This document shows, piece after piece, positions 15,563 through 22,304 of a stretch of 45,003 bases of DNA. Below the pieces are notes generated by a model. That model was not told where the DNA came from. It ran no database searches and worked only from the letters and a program-made list of their open reading frames with translations. The translations under genes and the position numbers were made by a program. Source of the stretch: a virus; the IMG/VR virus record IMGVR_UViG_3300031785_000010, positions 1-45,003 of that record; one strand, given 5' to 3'. Position 1 is the first letter of the stretch. Each line of letters opens with the position of its first letter.

Positions 15563-15563
15563 A

Positions 15564-15770
15564 ATGAGAAAAAAAACACCAGCAGTTATTAAAGCAGAAG
15601 AAGGAGTTGTCGGAGCAGAAGCACTATGGAGCGGTCCATTATCTACACAAGGATTCCCTATGGCCCCTGGGTCAAGCTCAGGTATAAAAGGAATGCAAAT
15701 AAAAAAAGCTCCTACAATGTATAAAGCCGGCCCTATTACTCAAATAGCAAAATCTGTAAGGGGCGAATAA
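15564..15770 (+). CDS. Hypothetical small protein (68 aa)
   Basis: This 68-residue Gly/Ser/Pro-rich protein begins MRKKTPAVIKAEEGVVGAEA and contains GPLSTQGFPMAPGSSSGI. It is probably disordered and has a basic C-terminus (ITQIAKSVRGE). It is spaced 1 bp from the previous stop and 1 bp from the next start, so it is packed within the operon. No signal peptide, membrane segment or motif is seen. It could be a minor virion component like its basic neighbours, but there is no direct evidence. Confidence 0.5.
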   Translation: MRKKTPAVIKAEEGVVGAEALWSGPLSTQGFPMAPGSSSGIKGMQIKKAPTMYKAGPITQIAKSVRGE

Positions 15771-15771
15771 A

Positions 15772-15918
15772 ATGAATTTAGCAGACCTAAAATTATATAC
15801 TATAAATTCAGTAACATTAGGAGTTACTATGATGGATATTGAGTGGTGGTTAAAAATTATACTTTTATTAGTTACTATTGGTTATACAGTGACTAAATGG
15901 TGGAATATTAAAAAATAA
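15772..15918 (+). CDS. Single-TM small membrane protein (48 aa)
   Basis: A frame from ATG 15772 to TAA 15916-15918 encodes 48 residues. After about 24 residues (MNLADLKLYTINSVTLGVTM at the N-terminus) comes a hydrophobic segment WWLKIILLLVTIGYTV flanked by Trp and Lys, then a basic tail KWWNIKK. The Trp-flanked helix and the spacing of 1 bp to the gene before and 3 bp to the gene after support a real gene. Small single-TM proteins in this position are often holins or antiholins, and a 3TM holin-like gene lies 2 kb downstream. The role is unproven. Confidence 0.5.
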   Translation: MNLADLKLYTINSVTLGVTMMDIEWWLKIILLLVTIGYTVTKWWNIKK

Positions 15919-15921
15919 AAA

Positions 15922-16236
15922 ATGGCTTACGTGCAATCTAACTCACCCTTTTTAAAAAAAGGAGACGCACCATCACGTAAAAAATCTTTAGGCTATTATA
16001 ATAAAGCTAAAGATTCAGGCACAGGGGCGGCTGCCGGGGGCGGTATGTCCGAAAAAGGCGTAAAAAAATATAGAAGAGATAATCCAGGTAGCAAACTTAA
16101 AACAGCAGTAACTACCGACCCTAAAAAATTAAAAAGGGGAAGTAAAGCTTGGAAAAGAAGAAAATCTTTTTGTGCAAGATCAAAGGGGTGGAAATCAAAA
16201 AGAGGTAGAGCAGCGAGACGTCGTTGGAACTGCTAA
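15922..16236 (+). CDS. Very basic small protein with KRRKSFCARS motif
   Basis: The protein has 104 residues with extreme Lys/Arg content. Features are GGGMSEKGVKKYRRDNPGSK, then LKTAVTTDPKKLKRGSKAWK, KRRKSFCARSKGW and the terminus ARRRWNC. The SFCARS plus C-terminal RRWNC pattern matches a family I recall in phages and large DNA viruses (DUF5872-like), in which two Cys are conserved. The charge suggests nucleic-acid binding, perhaps a DNA-condensing virion protein. It lies beside another basic protein with KSPAK repeats. Family assignment is from memory and the function is inferred. Confidence 0.6.
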   Translation: MAYVQSNSPFLKKGDAPSRKKSLGYYNKAKDSGTGAAAGGGMSEKGVKKYRRDNPGSKLKTAVTTDPKKLKRGSKAWKRRKSFCARSKGWKSKRGRAARRRWNC

Positions 16237-16266
16237 ATATTAATTAGTTAACTAAATAAACATATA

Positions 16267-16968
16267 ATGGACGCGACAAAGTACAATTTAAAAGAAGCCT
16301 TCGATAAGAAGCTTACAGGTAAAGCAAGATTGCATTATCTAGAAAATTATGAACACGATATGTACACCCGCAAAGGACATTCTGGTGAGTATACAGGCAA
16401 CCATCCTAAATATTCAAGAGGAGTATCAATGATGGGAAATCCTATGAACCCAATAAAAGCTATGGATGATGATTTAAAATTTATGCCAGTAGAAGATATA
16501 GCGGGACAAGGTACCGAAGGTGTAAATATGAAAAGCAATCCTATATTTCTTAAAGAAAAAGAAAATACTAAAAAACAAACGGTTGGTGGAAAAAGAAAAT
16601 TAGGAACAGAGGGTATGACTTTTGAAGAAAAAATGAAATTTTATGAAAAACAAAAAGTAGGCTCAAAATCAAAACCAAATCCTAAAATTAAAATGGGTAT
16701 TGGCACAAGCACAAGTAGCATAAGAATGGGCCATGAATCACCCACCAAAAAGGCAAAATATGGCGGTAATAAAGGTGATTTAAGCAGATCTCGTAGAGAT
16801 TTTGAAGGCCCAAGTATGATGAAAACTCCTGCTAAAATGGGACATAAGTCACCTACTAAAATGGGTCACAAGTCTCCAGCTAAAATGGGGCATAAAAGTC
16901 CTGCTAAGATGGGGCATAAGTCTCCAGCTAAAATGAAAGGTAAAGTTACCTTTGGAAGAAAAAATTAA
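16267..16968 (+). CDS. Basic protein with C-terminal KMGHKSPA octapeptide repeats
   Basis: The protein has 233 residues. The N-terminal part (about 1-60: MDATKYNLKEAFDKKLTGKA, then LHYLENYEHDMYTRKGHSGE) looks folded. The rest is Lys/Gly/Met-rich and probably disordered. The C-terminus holds four tandem KMGHKSP(A/T) octapeptides followed by KMKGKVTFGRKN, with a diverged earlier copy (RMGHESPTKK). S/T-P-x-K motifs resemble the DNA minor-groove binding units of histone H1 tails. The repeats differ at synonymous positions, so the peptide itself appears selected. A role in DNA condensation or packaging is an inference. Confidence 0.6.
   Translation: MDATKYNLKEAFDKKLTGKARLHYLENYEHDMYTRKGHSGEYTGNHPKYSRGVSMMGNPMNPIKAMDDDLKFMPVEDIAGQGTEGVNMKSNPIFLKEKENTKKQTVGGKRKLGTEGMTFEEKMKFYEKQKVGSKSKPNPKIKMGIGTSTSSIRMGHESPTKKAKYGGNKGDLSRSRRDFEGPSMMKTPAKMGHKSPTKMGHKSPAKMGHKSPAKMGHKSPAKMKGKVTFGRKN
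16834..16929 (+). repeat. Four 24-bp tandem repeats encoding KMGHKSP(A/T)
   Basis: Units start at 16834, 16858, 16882 and 16906 and are in frame. They vary at third codon positions (for example GGA, GGT and GGG for Gly) but almost never in amino acids. The only change is T or A in the last position. Confidence 0.85.
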
Positions 16969-17010
16969 CCATAAACATAAACATTAACATAAACACAAAC
17001 AACAACAATC
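16969..17010 (+). repeat. A/C-rich leader of CATAAA-type hexamers
   Basis: The 42 bp before ATG 17011 consist of degenerate CATAAA hexamers (CATAAA, CATAAA, CATTAA, CATAAA, CACAAA) and then CAACAACAATC. There is almost no G, so it is an unstructured leader with no Shine-Dalgarno sequence. It may enhance translation of the 17011 gene in a Bacteroidetes-type host. Confidence 0.5.
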
Positions 17011-17313
17011 ATGGCAAAATTTATCAAAATTAAAAAAGAAAACTTTGCATCAAGTTTAAACTATACAGCTGATATGCTTATAGGAGTAGATAGCATTGCA
17101 TTAGTTAAAAAAGGAACAAACAGTGCAATTAATTCAGATGCTGCAACAATCTTTTTTCAAGATGCAAGCTCTTATATTACTTTTACAGATACAGCTAAAG
17201 GTGTAGACATTGCAACCGGCATTAATAGTGCTCTTACAGCTAACCCAGGAGGAGTGGTCGCTACAGTAGCGCTTGCTTCTGATGTAGAAATTACAGCAAT
17301 TACAGTAGCTTAA
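17011..17313 (+). CDS. Small putative virion protein (100 aa)
   Basis: This 100-residue protein begins MAKFIKIKKENFASSLNYTA. It is rich in Ala, Thr, Ile and Val, with beta-strand-like alternation throughout (SYITFTDTAKGVDIATGINS) and a terminus VEITAITVA. The balanced small residues and a strong unstructured leader (16969-17010) suggest an abundant structural protein, for example a head decoration or fibre-base subunit. No enzymatic motif or membrane segment is visible. The assignment as virion protein rests on composition and position only. Confidence 0.5.
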   Translation: MAKFIKIKKENFASSLNYTADMLIGVDSIALVKKGTNSAINSDAATIFFQDASSYITFTDTAKGVDIATGINSALTANPGGVVATVALASDVEITAITVA

Positions 17314-17315
17314 TT

Positions 17316-17468
17316 ATGAAATCTATTGGTCTTGGTGATGACATACATAAATTTACTACTAAGACTGGTATTAAGTCAATAGTAGACAGAGTCAGCGAGG
17401 GATTAAATATCCCTTGCGGCTGTGCTGCTAGACAAGAATGGTTTAATAAAAAATTTCCTTATAAATAA
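17316..17468 (+). CDS. Hypothetical small protein with CGC motif (50 aa)
   Basis: A frame from ATG 17316 to TAA 17466-17468 encodes 50 residues: MKSIGLGDDIHKFTTKTGIK, followed by a segment with NIPCGCAARQEWFNKKFPYK at the end. The CGCAARQEW-NKKFPYK ending resembles short phage proteins I have seen elsewhere. The two Cys in CGC could bind metal. The gene starts 2 bp after the previous stop and ends 1 bp before the metallopeptidase start, so it is embedded in the operon. Function unknown. Confidence 0.55.
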   Translation: MKSIGLGDDIHKFTTKTGIKSIVDRVSEGLNIPCGCAARQEWFNKKFPYK

Positions 17469-17469
17469 A

Positions 17470-17775
17470 ATGGGATTTAAACTACCGCCGCCTCCTTATA
17501 AAAAATTAGGAGTACCTATTTATCTTCAAGATTTAGGAGATGATACATTAGGTAAAGCTAATAATAATGAAACTATTTTAATTAATAGTAAATTAGATCC
17601 ATCAGAAAGAGGTAGTGTTATTAAACATGAAATGGTACATATAGACCAATTTCGTAGAGGTGATTTAGATTATGATGGAAAAAATGTATATTGGAAAGGA
17701 AAAGTATATCCAAGAAATAAAATGAAAGAAGGTGCTAAAAATTTACCTTGGGAAAAAGAAGCATATAATGTATAA
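17470..17775 (+). CDS. Small zinc metallopeptidase-like protein (HExxH)
   Basis: The chosen start at ATG 17470 lies directly after the preceding stop. An in-frame ATG at 17422 would overlap that gene by 47 nt and is less likely. The 101-residue product has VIKHEMVHIDQFRRGDLDYD with the zinc-binding HEMVH at residues 53-57, and downstream NLPWEKEAYNV supplies Glu95 or Glu97 as a possible third ligand. The N-terminus is Pro-rich (MGFKLPPPPYKKLGV). It is much shorter than typical secreted proteases and has no signal peptide. Adjacent to a holin-like gene, it might act on the envelope or on virion proteins. The zincin assignment is firm by motif; the substrate is unknown. Confidence 0.65.
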   Translation: MGFKLPPPPYKKLGVPIYLQDLGDDTLGKANNNETILINSKLDPSERGSVIKHEMVHIDQFRRGDLDYDGKNVYWKGKVYPRNKMKEGAKNLPWEKEAYNV

Positions 17776-17779
17776 TTAA

Positions 17780-18160
17780 ATGTTAAAATTTATATTAGGA
17801 CTTTTAAAAGGCGGAAACGGCCGTAAGTCTGCAGCGGGCAATTTAGCCTGGGAAATAAGAGAAGCTATTAAGGGGAAAGAATTAGATCCTAACGAGCTTA
17901 TATCTATTCAAACAAAAATAAATGAAATTGAAGCTGGGCATAGAACAGTTTTTGTCGCGGGCTGGAGACCCTTCATAGGGTGGGTATGCGGAGTAGCATT
18001 AGCTTATAATTTTGTTATAAGAGATTTATTTATTTGGATTACAAAAACAGCAGATGCTCCCCCTGCTTTACAAATGGAGCATTTAATGACCGTATTACTA
18101 GGGATGCTAGGCTTAGGCGGATTAAGAACATTTGAAAAAGTAAAAGATAAAACAAAATAA
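17780..18160 (+). CDS. Holin-like protein, GTA/3TM holin family
   Basis: The protein has 126 residues. A hydrophobic N-terminal segment (MLKFILGLLKGG) is followed by an acidic helical stretch. Then comes AGWRPFIGWVCGVALAYNFV (residues 60-79), a second part IRDLFIWI, and LMTVLLGMLGLGGLRTFEKV (residues 102-121). The GWRPFIGW and LGMLGLGGLRT-EK motifs are what I associate with the 3TM holin family (GTA_holin_3TM). Holins permeabilise the inner membrane to time lysis. It follows the small metallopeptidase by 4 bp and precedes a putative virion protein by 1 bp. Confidence 0.75.
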   Translation: MLKFILGLLKGGNGRKSAAGNLAWEIREAIKGKELDPNELISIQTKINEIEAGHRTVFVAGWRPFIGWVCGVALAYNFVIRDLFIWITKTADAPPALQMEHLMTVLLGMLGLGGLRTFEKVKDKTK

Positions 18161-18161
18161 A

Positions 18162-18746
18162 ATGGGAAGTTATCAAAATAATTTTAGTGATTTTGCAGTT
18201 AGTGCAATAGATATGTTGGCACAAAAAACTTTAAAAGCACAGAACTTAAGTAATTTAAGTTCAAATAATACAGCCAATATAGCTGCCAATGGAGTGGCAA
18301 TTGCATATGCATCAGGCGGAACATATACAGGATCTGCTAGCAGCGCACAATATACCGGAGCTAAATTTGAAATTACAGCCGATGGAGCTGGGGCAGTTGC
18401 TTCTATAAAAGTAATAGATCAAGGCCCTAACGTAGGTGCCGCAACTGAAACAATTATATTTGATGCAGCTTCGCTTAATTTAGCTTATGGAGTAAGTAAT
18501 ATAACAGGATCCGTAACAGCTACTTTAGCGGGTAGCGATTTAGAAGTGCCTAGTGGAGTTTTTAATGGAAGACTTCCTTCTGTTTATGTAGGATCTAATG
18601 GCAATCTTAAAGTAACATTAGCAGAGGATACTAATCCTATAACGCTAACGGGATTAACGGCAAATACATTTGTGCCTGTAACATGCAAGCAAATATTTAA
18701 TACCGACGCGGCTACTACGGTAACTAATTTAGTAGCACTATTTTAA
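18162..18746 (+). CDS. Putative spike-base or capsid-decorating virion protein
   Basis: This 194-residue protein begins MGSYQNNFSDFAVSAIDMLA. It is Ala/Thr/Gly-rich and predicted mostly beta. The C-terminal 50 residues (SNGNLKVTLAEDTNPITLTG, then TANTFVPVTCKQIF and TNLVALF) follow the pattern of small phage spike-base proteins (RCAP_Rcc01079-like). In these, a V-VTL-GLT-G--P--V--I motif ends in a VALY-type strand. The gene is 1 bp after the holin-like gene. Virion association is likely by composition and motif, but its exact place is unknown. Confidence 0.55.
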   Translation: MGSYQNNFSDFAVSAIDMLAQKTLKAQNLSNLSSNNTANIAANGVAIAYASGGTYTGSASSAQYTGAKFEITADGAGAVASIKVIDQGPNVGAATETIIFDAASLNLAYGVSNITGSVTATLAGSDLEVPSGVFNGRLPSVYVGSNGNLKVTLAEDTNPITLTGLTANTFVPVTCKQIFNTDAATTVTNLVALF

Positions 18747-18773
18747 AACAATTACTAATTTAAATTTAATTAA

Positions 18774-19043
18774 ATGAAAAACGTAGAAAAAAAAATTACA
18801 GAAGATGAACTTAAAAAAATTAAAGATCATCAACTTACAATGAACAATGTTTTGCGAGATATAGGAAATGTTGAAAACCAAAAACACCTTTTATTGCATG
18901 ATTATGCGGGGCTAATAAAAGATAACGAAGACCATAAAAAAGAATTAGAAGAAAAATACGGTGCGGTAAGCATTGATCTTGAAACAGGCGTATATAAACC
19001 TGTTGAACAAGAAAATAAAACAGAAAATAAAAAAGATGTCTAG
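18774..19043 (+). CDS. Small coiled-coil protein (89 aa)
   Basis: The protein has 89 residues, almost entirely charged and helical: KKITEDELKKIKDHQLTMNN, then ENQKHLLLHDYAGLIKDNED, and a Glu/Lys-rich tail. Its pattern strongly predicts a coiled coil without membrane or signal segments. The stop overlaps the next start by 8 nt. It is the first of five overlapping genes leading into the terminase, so a role in assembly or packaging is plausible. No family is recognised. Confidence 0.55.
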   Translation: MKNVEKKITEDELKKIKDHQLTMNNVLRDIGNVENQKHLLLHDYAGLIKDNEDHKKELEEKYGAVSIDLETGVYKPVEQENKTENKKDV

Positions 19044-19266
19044 TATTATAAGAAAAATCAGTATTGGTTCTGACTATAAAAATGATGCTATGCATTACTC
19101 CTTAGGACAAGAGGTCTACGGGGGTCATAAAATAGCTTACATCATATTTGACGATTCTGATAATTCTTATAATATTCATATTAAAAAAAATAAAGAAGTA
19201 TTACCATGGAAAAAATTTAATAGCAATATGGCCGTTTCCGTAGAATACAATTTAGAATATGAATAG
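19036..19266 (+). CDS. Conserved hypothetical protein (76 aa)
   Basis: The start chosen is ATG 19036, which gives an 8-nt overlap with the preceding gene. An in-frame ATG at 18973 would add a Lys-rich extension encoded entirely inside the previous gene. The 76-residue protein begins MSSIIRKISIGSDYKNDAMH and has a beta-rich middle (YGGHKIAYIIFDDSDNSYNI). I recall similar short proteins next to terminases in uncultured marine phages. No catalytic motif is visible. It overlaps the tandem GroES-like gene by 8 nt. Confidence 0.6.
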   Translation: MSSIIRKISIGSDYKNDAMHYSLGQEVYGGHKIAYIIFDDSDNSYNIHIKKNKEVLPWKKFNSNMAVSVEYNLEYE

Positions 19267-19864
19267 CATTTATGATTTTATTGTTGAGCCAATAGGTGAA
19301 AGATATAATAATAAAAAAGCTATAGGTAAAAAATCTTTAATTTTAAATACAAGTATTGAATCATTTAAATTTATTAATAAACAAGCTAAAGTAATTGCTA
19401 TTCCTCTAGCATATAAAACTCCAATAAATGTAGGAGATAAAATAATAATTCATCATAATGTTTTTAGACGTTATTATGATATAAGAGGACAAGAAAAAAA
19501 TAGCAGTAAGTATTTAAATGAAGATCAATATTTTTGTCAAATAGACCAAATTTATTTATATAACAATAATAATAAATGGCATACTTTTGGCGATAGATGT
19601 TTTGTTAAACCTTTAGTAAATAAAGACAATTTAAAGCTTCAAAAATTACAAGATCATATTGGTATATTAAAATATGACAATAGCTCTTTAAACAAGCTTA
19701 AAATTAAGACTGGAGACTGTGTGGGATTTACACCTAATTCAGAATTTGAATTTTTAATTGAAAATGAGTTTTTATATTGTATGAAATCTAATGATATTGT
19801 AATTAAATATGAACACCAAAAAAACAAAACTGAATATAATCCAAGCTGGGCAGAAAGCGGTTGA
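19259..19864 (+). CDS. Tandem GroES-like (double co-chaperonin fold) protein
   Basis: This 201-residue protein appears to contain two GroES-type barrels. Domain 1 (about 5-102) has DFIVEPIGER, a loop ending KKSLIL, KQAKVIAIP, INVGDKIIIHHNVF and YFCQIDQIYLY. Domain 2 (about 108-185) has GDRCFVKPL, DHIGILKY, LKIKTGDCVGFTPN and FEFLIENEFLYCMKSNDIVI. Both follow the GroES order: first strand with V-P, loop, a strand like KVIA, then V-GD-V, then a final D-I-v strand. Chloroplast Cpn20 is a known tandem GroES protein. It lies upstream of the terminase rather than in the groEL/groES cassette and overlaps both neighbours. It may be a second co-chaperonin, or a virion protein built on the same fold. 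Confidence 0.6.
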   Translation: MNSIYDFIVEPIGERYNNKKAIGKKSLILNTSIESFKFINKQAKVIAIPLAYKTPINVGDKIIIHHNVFRRYYDIRGQEKNSSKYLNEDQYFCQIDQIYLYNNNNKWHTFGDRCFVKPLVNKDNLKLQKLQDHIGILKYDNSSLNKLKIKTGDCVGFTPNSEFEFLIENEFLYCMKSNDIVIKYEHQKNKTEYNPSWAESG

Positions 19865-20081
19865 GGAATTAATTAAAGTTGCAGAAGAAGAAATTATAGT
19901 AAATGATGCTTCAGAAGATTTGGCTGCGGATAGACTTAAAAATGCAGCAGCAACTAAAAAATTAGCAATTTTTGATGCTTTTGAAATATTAACAAGAATT
20001 GAAACTGAAAAAAATTTATTAGAAGAAATAACATCTAATAAATCAAAATTTGGAGGGTTTGCTGAAAAAAGAGCTAAATAA
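19809..20081 (+). CDS. Small helical protein, candidate small terminase subunit
   Basis: This 90-residue protein begins MNTKKTKLNIIQAGQKAVEE and is mostly helical, with a basic end (KFGGFAEKRAK). It overlaps the preceding gene by 56 nt and the large terminase by one base (TAATG). Location directly before terL, small size, and the helical DRLKNAAATKKLAIFDAFEI stretch are compatible with a small terminase subunit that recognises packaging sites. No clear helix-turn-helix is visible, so the assignment is positional. Confidence 0.5.
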   Translation: MNTKKTKLNIIQAGQKAVEELIKVAEEEIIVNDASEDLAADRLKNAAATKKLAIFDAFEILTRIETEKNLLEEITSNKSKFGGFAEKRAK

Positions 20082-22300
20082 TGTATAAGCAGAATTTATA
20101 TAAAATATTAGATAATTATATTAAGCCTAATATTTTAAAAAAATATAATAAAACTAAAAAGTGGCTATACGGGTATAATAAAGAACATGATATTGTTATT
20201 ATTAGCAAAACAGGCCAAATAGGTGAAATTTATGAAATAGAAAATTTAAAAATTGCACTGCCTTTAACAACAACAGTTTATAAAAGATCTAATAAAATAA
20301 AAGAACAATATTGGGAAAAATTAGAATATCCTAAATCTTTACAAAAAATTAAAACTGTATTTGATTGGAATAATTATCCTGATAGCTTTAAAGAGCAATG
20401 GTACGATTATATTGATAATGAATTTAAACGACGAGATGAGGGATTTGTCTTTTTTAATAATGGAAAAGCTACTTATATTACTGGTTCTCATTATATGTAC
20501 TTGCAGTGGACTAAAATTGACGTTGGTGCTGCTGAATTTCGCGAGTCCAACCGTTTATTCTACATATTTTGGGAAGCTTGCAAAGCCGATTCCAGATGTT
20601 ATGGTATCTGCTACCTCAAAAATAGACGGTCTGGATTTAGTTTCATGGCGTCGTCCGAACTTGTTAACCAAGCAACCGTATCAAGTGATTCCCGATTCGG
20701 GATACTTTCAAAGACAGGGGCTGACGCTAAAAAAATGTTCACGGACAAAGTTGTCCCAATCAGTGTTAATTACCCCTTCTTTTTCAAGCCCGTGCAAGAC
20801 GGAATGGATCGCCCCAAAACAGAGCTTGCTTACCGAGTTCCCGCCTCCAAATTAACTCGGCGCAAGATAGAAATAGGCGAACAGTTACAAGATATTGACG
20901 GGCTTGATACTACTATTGATTGGAAAAATACTGGGGACAATTCATATGATGGGGAAAAATTAAAATTGTTAGCTCATGACGAATCCGGTAAATGGGAAAA
21001 GCCAGATAATATAATTAATAATTGGAGAGTTACAAAAACAACATTAAGACTAGGGAGTAGAATAGTTGGAAAATGTATGATGGGTTCAACTTCTAATAGT
21101 TTAGATAAAGGAGGCTCTAATTTTAAAAAAATATATGATAATTCAAATGTCCGAAACCGAAATCGTAATGGCCAGACTCGCTCGGGATTATATTCTTTGT
21201 TCATTCCTATGGAATGGAATTACGAGGGATTCATTAATTTGTATGGATTACCTGTCTTCGATACCCCTATTAGACCTGTCAGAAGCATCGACGGAAGTAT
21301 TATTGAGGTAGGGGTAATTGATCATTGGATTAATGAAGTTGATGGTTTAAAAGCAGATCAAGATGCTTTAAATGAGTTTTATAGGCAATTTCCTAGAACT
21401 ACTCAACATGCGTTTAGAGATGAAACTAAAGAATCCTTATTTAATCTAACAAAAATTTATGAGCAGATTGATTATATTGAAGAAACTAAAAATGATAATT
21501 TAATCTCACAAGGTAATTTTCAATGGCTAGGTGGTGTTAAAGATACTTCTGTAATGTTTGTACCTAATAATAATGGCCGATTTTTAATTAGTTGGGTGCC
21601 TCCTATGCATTTGCAAAATAAAATGATATTAAAAAATAATTTAAAATACCCAGCAAATGATCATATAGGTGCTTTCGGGTGTGATAGTTATGATATATCA
21701 GGCACAGTAGATGGAAGAGGATCTAAAGGGGCTTTGCACGGGCTAACTAAATTTACTATGGAAAATGTTCCTATAAATATGTTTTTTTTAGAATATATAT
21801 CAAGGCCTGATAATACAGAAATATTTTTTGAGGATGTTTTAATGGCAATTGTTTTTTATGGCATGCCTATATTAGCTGAAAATAATAAACCGCGATTACT
21901 ATATTATTTAAAACGAAGAGGTTATAGAGGGTATTCAATGAATAGACCCGATAAATTAAAAAATAAATTATCTATAACAGAAAAAGAAATAGGTGGTATT
22001 CCAAATTCAAGTGAAGATATGAAACAAGCTCATGCCGCGGCTATTGAATCTTATATAGATGAAAATATAGGTTTTAAAAATGATTCATATGGTAATATGC
22101 CTTTTTTAAGAACATTAAATGATTGGTCTAAATTTAATTTAAACAATAGAACTAAACATGATGCCTCTATAAGTTCAGGGCTTGCAATTATGGCCTGTAA
22201 TAAAAATAAATACGCTCCTGTAGCTAAAAAAATTTTTAAACCTGTAAATTTAGGTATTAAAAAATATAATAATGAAGGATATACTTCAAAACTAATATAA
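20081..22300 (+). CDS. terL: Terminase large subunit
   Basis: The protein has 739 residues. The ATPase half has a Walker A-like KNRRSGFS (180-187), a Walker B LKLLAHDE with Asp300 and catalytic Glu301, and a coupling motif GKCMMGSTSNS (330-340). The nuclease half has an RNase H-like core with IGAFGCDSYDISGT (Asp535), ILAENN (Glu600) and TKHDASISSGLAIMA (Asp694). It packages DNA into procapsids through the portal encoded next, which starts 4 bp after its stop. The Walker A lacks the usual GK[ST] and has Arg and Gly-Phe-Ser instead. Positions 20521-20880 are about 46% G+C by hand count, far above adjacent parts of the gene, suggesting mosaic origin. Confidence 0.95.
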   Translation: MYKQNLYKILDNYIKPNILKKYNKTKKWLYGYNKEHDIVIISKTGQIGEIYEIENLKIALPLTTTVYKRSNKIKEQYWEKLEYPKSLQKIKTVFDWNNYPDSFKEQWYDYIDNEFKRRDEGFVFFNNGKATYITGSHYMYLQWTKIDVGAAEFRESNRLFYIFWEACKADSRCYGICYLKNRRSGFSFMASSELVNQATVSSDSRFGILSKTGADAKKMFTDKVVPISVNYPFFFKPVQDGMDRPKTELAYRVPASKLTRRKIEIGEQLQDIDGLDTTIDWKNTGDNSYDGEKLKLLAHDESGKWEKPDNIINNWRVTKTTLRLGSRIVGKCMMGSTSNSLDKGGSNFKKIYDNSNVRNRNRNGQTRSGLYSLFIPMEWNYEGFINLYGLPVFDTPIRPVRSIDGSIIEVGVIDHWINEVDGLKADQDALNEFYRQFPRTTQHAFRDETKESLFNLTKIYEQIDYIEETKNDNLISQGNFQWLGGVKDTSVMFVPNNNGRFLISWVPPMHLQNKMILKNNLKYPANDHIGAFGCDSYDISGTVDGRGSKGALHGLTKFTMENVPINMFFLEYISRPDNTEIFFEDVLMAIVFYGMPILAENNKPRLLYYLKRRGYRGYSMNRPDKLKNKLSITEKEIGGIPNSSEDMKQAHAAAIESYIDENIGFKNDSYGNMPFLRTLNDWSKFNLNNRTKHDASISSGLAIMACNKNKYAPVAKKIFKPVNLGIKKYNNEGYTSKLI

Positions 22301-22304
22301 ATAA

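Noticed and set aside
16834-16929. CRISPR-like short tandem repeats
   Set aside because: The units are contiguous 24-bp coding repeats in frame, without spacers.
17422-17469. Upstream in-frame ATG extending the metallopeptidase
   Set aside because: It would overlap the preceding 50-residue gene by 47 nt; the start at 17470 directly after that stop fits the operon spacing better.
18973-19035. Upstream in-frame ATG extending the 76-residue protein
   Set aside because: The extra 21 residues are Lys-rich and lie wholly inside the previous gene; ATG 19036 gives the short overlap seen elsewhere in this operon.
20361-20855. A 164-codon plus-strand frame inside the terminase gene
   Set aside because: It overlaps conserved TerL motifs in another frame and its product looks random; it is open mainly because of the G+C-richer island.
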